NCBI GenBank assembly: GCA_009801015.1
Contig: VHZZ01016869.1
Span: 16,243-40,135, forward strand
Direction of reading: 5' to 3'
Source: Silene noctiflora
Lineage: Eukaryota > Streptophyta > Magnoliopsida > Caryophyllales > Caryophyllaceae
DNA: 23,893 nucleotides
The notes below the pieces were generated by a model. The model saw nothing but the letters and a program-made list of their open reading frames with translations. It had not been told where the DNA came from and searched no databases. Shown piece by piece: positions 20,626 to 23,893 of the stretch. A program made the translations under genes and the position numbers. Position 1 is the first letter of the stretch; each line of letters begins with the position of its first letter.

Positions 20626-22212
20626 TTATAACAAACATGAAATAAAAGAAACACCAAATAAAGCCTCGACACCTATGTCCTCGTCCATCAGCTCCCCGTC
20701 CGTCATGCCTAATGTCTTGATTCCGCTATCCCCATACTTAGCAGCTGCACTACCACCCATCAATCTCCCCTCTGAATCCAGATGACTCCCATAGTTAGGT
20801 CCCCAAGGCCCTGTGAGGTAGCCGAAGTCGTAGCTAGACGACTCTATCCATGTGGTCCTATCCACCCCACATCTATGAAAGACTCCACTATCATCCCCCA
20901 CGCCTCTCCACCACACAGGTTGGGCATAAGCAGTCCCAATTCCCTGAAGATGTGCCATCTCATGCATGTTTCTCAGCACTAAGATGTTAGATAGCCTCTC
21001 CGCGAGCTCCCTCTCTTGCATACAAGGATCATGCACCGTTGGGTAGGCTGAGTACTGGTACTGGTGCTGGTAGGGAGGAACAAAGGGTGCCTCGATCTCC
21101 ACCTCTCTGGTCACTCTAGTTCCCCTTGTCTCACGAGGAGGCTGAGTCACCTTCTTCATTTTAGAAGCCAACACCGGCTCGGGCATCTCCTCCAGAAGCT
21201 TATGCGAGATAAGGTAGGTCTAGGCCTGAGGGGTAATGTAGTCGGTGCACTCCTCCAAGTGGTCTGTCGTAGGGAGGTTATCCGCACCGGGTAATTTCAT
21301 CCACCTAGATCCTCTCACCCTCCAAGACAAAGCCCCATCATCTAACCCCTTCAACCACCTAGTGTGTAGCAAGTAATCCTTATCTATGGTAGGCACCTTG
21401 CCAAAACAAAATTGGAAAATCGGGTGAGGCCTCAAAGGTGGTCAGTCGCTGGGCCACGCGGGTCACTATAGCACCACAACTAGGGTGACGGGTCTTGGAC
21501 TTAGCCATGAGGGCTAAACTAGCACACGCAATCGCAGGAGCACTATAGTGAAACGCGGTCCCCGCCCGGGGTTAAGGTAGGACATCAAAAGCATCACCTC
21601 ATGTGAGTTCAACTTACTCACATCACTCCTCCCATACAGTAAACAAGTCATCATCCTCAGAAAGATACGGAGAGTCACATGTTGCATATCATTGATTAAC
21701 ATGATACTCGAACTGGGTGCAGTTCTAGCCATGATCAAAAGAAGGTAGCTAAGAGCCCCACTCTTGGTCGCCACATCCCTCATATACTCCTCACTATTAT
21801 CTTCCAACCTCAAGTGAGTAACAAAATGATCAAGGGATAACTGATAACTAGAGTTCATCAAACGAAAGCTTACCATTTTACCACCAACGTTGTACTGAAA
21901 AGAGCTCATAAATTCTAAGGTCAAGAAGGCATACGAATGCTTACGGAGCCGATACAACCCCTCCAAACCCAAAGTCTCAAAGATGTGCCGCACATCCACC
22001 TCAATTCCAAAATCCTCCAATATTCCCGTGTCCACACAGCGGGTAGGTTTTAAAGTATGCTTCATCAAGTCAACAAAAGTGTTACGTTGGTCAAAGTCAG
22101 CAAAGATTATCGTAGGATACGCATCCACTAGAGGAACCCTCAGTCCTTGGCTCCCTTGGCCTTGCTTAGCTGTGGCAACAGCTGCGCGGCTATGCTTGCT
22201 AGTTCTCGGCAT
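20626..22212 (-). pseudogene. Frameshifted ATHILA ORF-1-like retroelement protein gene
   Basis: Read on the minus strand, the likely start codon is at 22212 (MPRTSKHSRAA); an in-frame ATG lies seven codons upstream at 22233. The N-terminal part (to about 21550) resembles the plant retrotransposon ORF-1 family of Athila elements: a basic N-terminus, then GLEGLYRLRKHSYAFLTLEF, a beta-rich SFRLMNSSYQLSLDHFVTHL block, and NPGRGPRF. Near 21550 the frame shifts by one. It continues in another frame to about 21385, shifts back, meets an in-frame TAG at 21220-21222, and then runs open from 21219 to the stop near 20626. Allowing for the breaks it would be about 525 residues. Athila elements carry such an ORF between pol and the 3' LTR, and its position here agrees. 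The family call is by eye; the C-terminal half is unrecognised. No pol is present. Confidence 0.65.
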
Positions 22213-22825
22213 CCCGCAATATAGGTTCAACAAGCTAAGAGTGTCCCGGTTTCATGAGTAAAAGAGTAAATTTCAGAATTTTTCAAAGTTCCAAAAGACG
22301 GTTTTAAGACAAATTTTCAGATCAAAATACCCAATAGGAATGCTATTTAGCATACCATTAGAATCAAATGATAGTTTATAAAGAGCTAGGAGCAATTAAA
22401 ATATCAGAAATTAAAGGTTTTAGGATAAACCCTAGAAATTGTTTGTTCAATCGTTAAGCGAATTGAGGGTTAAAAATCGTTTCTTCTATACTCAAAACCA
22501 TAAACAAGCTAAGTTCTACAAATTTTAGCACATATAACATAAAATTCAAGGTTTTGAAGTGAGAAATTTCAGTTTCTAATCTATAAAAGTATATCGACTT
22601 TGAAAAAAAAAGAGTTTAATCATCTTACCTTGAAGAGGGAAATTCGATTGAAAACAAGGAAAAGCAAAGTAGCAAATCGAAGAGATAATTAGCAAAATCT
22701 TCACCAAGGTTTTGTCAAGAGATTTTTTTAGAGAGAGTTTGAGTAGAAAAGAATAAGTCTGTATCAAAAATAATGAGGATGAGTGAGTTTATAAGATGTC
22801 TAAATTGCACGATAAAACCGATTAT
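22213..22825 (-). other. Leader-like region upstream of the ATHILA-like ORF
   Basis: AT-rich on both strands without coding character. On the minus strand a short A/T-rich stretch precedes the ORF start. No promoter or splice site can be asserted. Confidence 0.45.
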
Positions 22826-22830
22826 TTGAG

Positions 22831-23042
22831 GTACTCGGTCGAGTACAACGGGCTACTTGGCCGAGTCGGCTGTACTCGGTCAAGTATTGCAGGTGCTCAG
22901 TCGAGTATCGGTTTGGAAGACCCAAAATTGTTTTCTGTCAAACACGAGCTCGGTCGAGTAACCTTCGCACTCGGCCGACTCTGTCGAGTAACCTTCGCAC
23001 TCGACCGACTCTGTCGAGTACTCTTGTGTACTCGGTCGAGTT
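22831..23042. repeat. Array of palindrome-like TACTCG..CGAGTA motifs with a 30-bp tandem repeat
   Basis: It begins with a palindrome, GTACTCG-GT-CGAGTAC (22831-22846), whose arms match perfectly. Variants follow at about 22854, 22872, 22894 and 22946. Three 30-bp units then follow at 22953-22982, 22983-23012 and 23013-23042. Each starts GTCGAGTA; the first two differ by one base, and the third is diverged in its middle. Confidence 0.88.
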
Positions 23043-23297
23043 CCAAAAAAAGTCAACAATTATCGCCTATCTATAGCGTCGACGTTCCTGCAACACAAAA
23101 ATGTTGTTTGGAGCCTAAGATACACTTAAAACTCGTCACAGTTTAGTTTCCATTTCTACCATGAACTATCCACTGAACGACCACGCACGTCTATACTCCA
23201 TTAACTAGACTCAAGATATCCTAACTCGAACATGTTACACATACACAACAACTTACTATAGCTACACATTGCCAAAAGGTCATGCACACGATCCAAC
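23043..23297. other. Interior of the minus-strand element, nothing recognised
   Basis: No coding or repeat feature is visible apart from short A runs. It ends at the copia-like LTR start. Confidence 0.5.
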
Positions 23298-23667
23298 TGT
23301 TGGCAGTGATGCCAAGCAAAAGCCAAGAACCAATTTTTTTTGGTTTGCTCTCTCTCCCACATCGGTGGGGAGACTTCCCTTCCTTTGGTTTATATTACTC
23401 ATACTTCTTAGTAGGAGTAAGAGATTGGACCAAGGAGGCTTTTGTGGTGTTTGTTGGGCCTGTGGGTTTGGGTCCAAACACACACACGCGCGCGCCAGCC
23501 CAGCCCGACTCGGGCTCGGGTTTAGGTTTGGGTAGAGTACCTGCGGTGTGGGCCAAATGCCCTCTTTTACCTTTTTTGGCTTGTGTGTGTTATGGACTGT
23601 CCACATTCAGTGAATCAGTGTGTAAGATCTGTAACGGATAGTCAATCAGAATATTATGGTTAATGCG

Positions 23668-23700
23668 GCAATTAAGGGCGTTAATTAAGCCCTTAATTGC
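23668..23700. repeat. Perfect 12-bp inverted repeat in the LTR promoter
   Basis: GCAATTAAGGGC (23668-23679) and GCCCTTAATTGC (23689-23700) are exact complements separated by GTTAATTAA, which contains the palindrome TTAATTAA. Confidence 0.92.
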
Positions 23701-23730
23701 GTTTGACTGGAGCGTTTTTTGATTCTTCAA

Positions 23731-23760
23731 CTGCTCTATTTTTCTGTATAAATAGAGCAG
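23731..23760. repeat. Perfect 10-bp inverted repeat overlapping the TATA box
   Basis: CTGCTCTATT (23731-23740) and AATAGAGCAG (23751-23760) are exact complements with a 10-base spacer. The TATA box (23747-23754) straddles the spacer and the right arm. Confidence 0.92.
23747..23754 (+). promoter_or_regulatory. TATA box of the copia-like LTR
   Basis: TATAAATA is followed 25-70 bases later by a CT-rich leader, as in an LTR U3/R junction. Confidence 0.6.
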
Positions 23761-23893
23761 CTTTCCTCAGCAGATCACACACAACTATCACATCTCTCAA
23801 ATACTCTCTTCTCTACTTGTGCTACTGAATATTCCTGGGTTTGTTTCTGTTTGTTCCAAGGCGCTTATACACAAGTGGTTGTGTACGGGTGTC

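Larger units (their letters stand above)
23298..23893 (+). mobile_element. Probable Ty1/copia LTR, cut by the window end
   Basis: It starts TGTTGGCAG and contains the CCCACATCGGTGGGG block typical of many plant copia LTRs shortly inside. A TATAAATA box lies at 23747-23754, followed by a CT-rich leader (about 23775-23820). Only about 596 bases are visible and the far end is missing. The open frames in this stretch are not coding: they come from CA/GC-rich repeats (about 23478-23500). It appears to have inserted into the minus-strand gypsy element. Confidence 0.6.

Noticed and set aside
22831..23042. CRISPR-like array from the repeated palindromes
   Set aside because: The spacing is uneven, spacers are themselves repeated, and the context is a plant retroelement. 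It is a motif cluster, not a CRISPR array.
23269..23641. Overlapping open frames of 88-119 codons on both strands
   Set aside because: They lie within a copia-type LTR and arise from CA and GC-rich repeats. A TATA box and leader follow, so this is promoter DNA.

Overview
This is a plant nuclear window holding one large, apparently intact gene in its left 10 kb and a nest of retroelement debris in the remaining 13.5 kb. Eudicot origin is inferred from AT-rich introns, GT-AG splicing and close protein resemblance to dicot TOPLESS. The species cannot be named from the sequence.

Left part (1-10.5 kb). Positions 1-720 are upstream DNA with two families of direct repeats. A TATA-like box near 763 and a pyrimidine-rich leader precede a TOPLESS-type transcriptional co-repressor gene on the + strand (start codon 1127, stop 10212-10214). 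I reconstructed 24 coding exons, all bounded by GT-AG and with phases agreeing throughout, giving 1103 codons: LisH-CTLH TOPLESS domain, Pro/Ala-rich linker, then two WD40 beta-propeller regions. The introns hold a small MITE-like inverted repeat, an exact 32-bp copy of exon 20 sequence, and a tandem splice acceptor.

Middle (10.5-18.2 kb). A 5'-truncated LINE (zinc-finger plus RNase H-like tail, minus strand, poly-A end at 10857) is followed by the LTR, primer-binding site and broken gag of a Ty3/gypsy element on the + strand. Then come about 5 kb of AT-rich LTR-like DNA without genes, into which a non-autonomous Mutator-like element (14227-15033) has inserted with a perfect 9-bp target duplication. 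The stretch ends in a short relic of gypsy reverse transcriptase.

Right part (18.2-23.9 kb). A minus-strand gypsy-type element has a 1287-bp LTR (18237-19523), an adjacent polypurine tract, and a frameshifted ORF resembling the plant ATHILA ORF-1 family (about 22212 down to 20626). It also carries recurrent clusters of a palindrome-like motif, TACTCG-N2-CGAGTA. Its interior is interrupted at 23298 by what looks like a Ty1/copia LTR running off the window.

TOPLESS is the only gene expected to serve the host; the rest is nested transposon history. I found no convincing new multi-gene system. The most unusual signals are the palindrome modules of the minus-strand element, the exon copy inside a TOPLESS intron, and the clean Mutator-like insertion.
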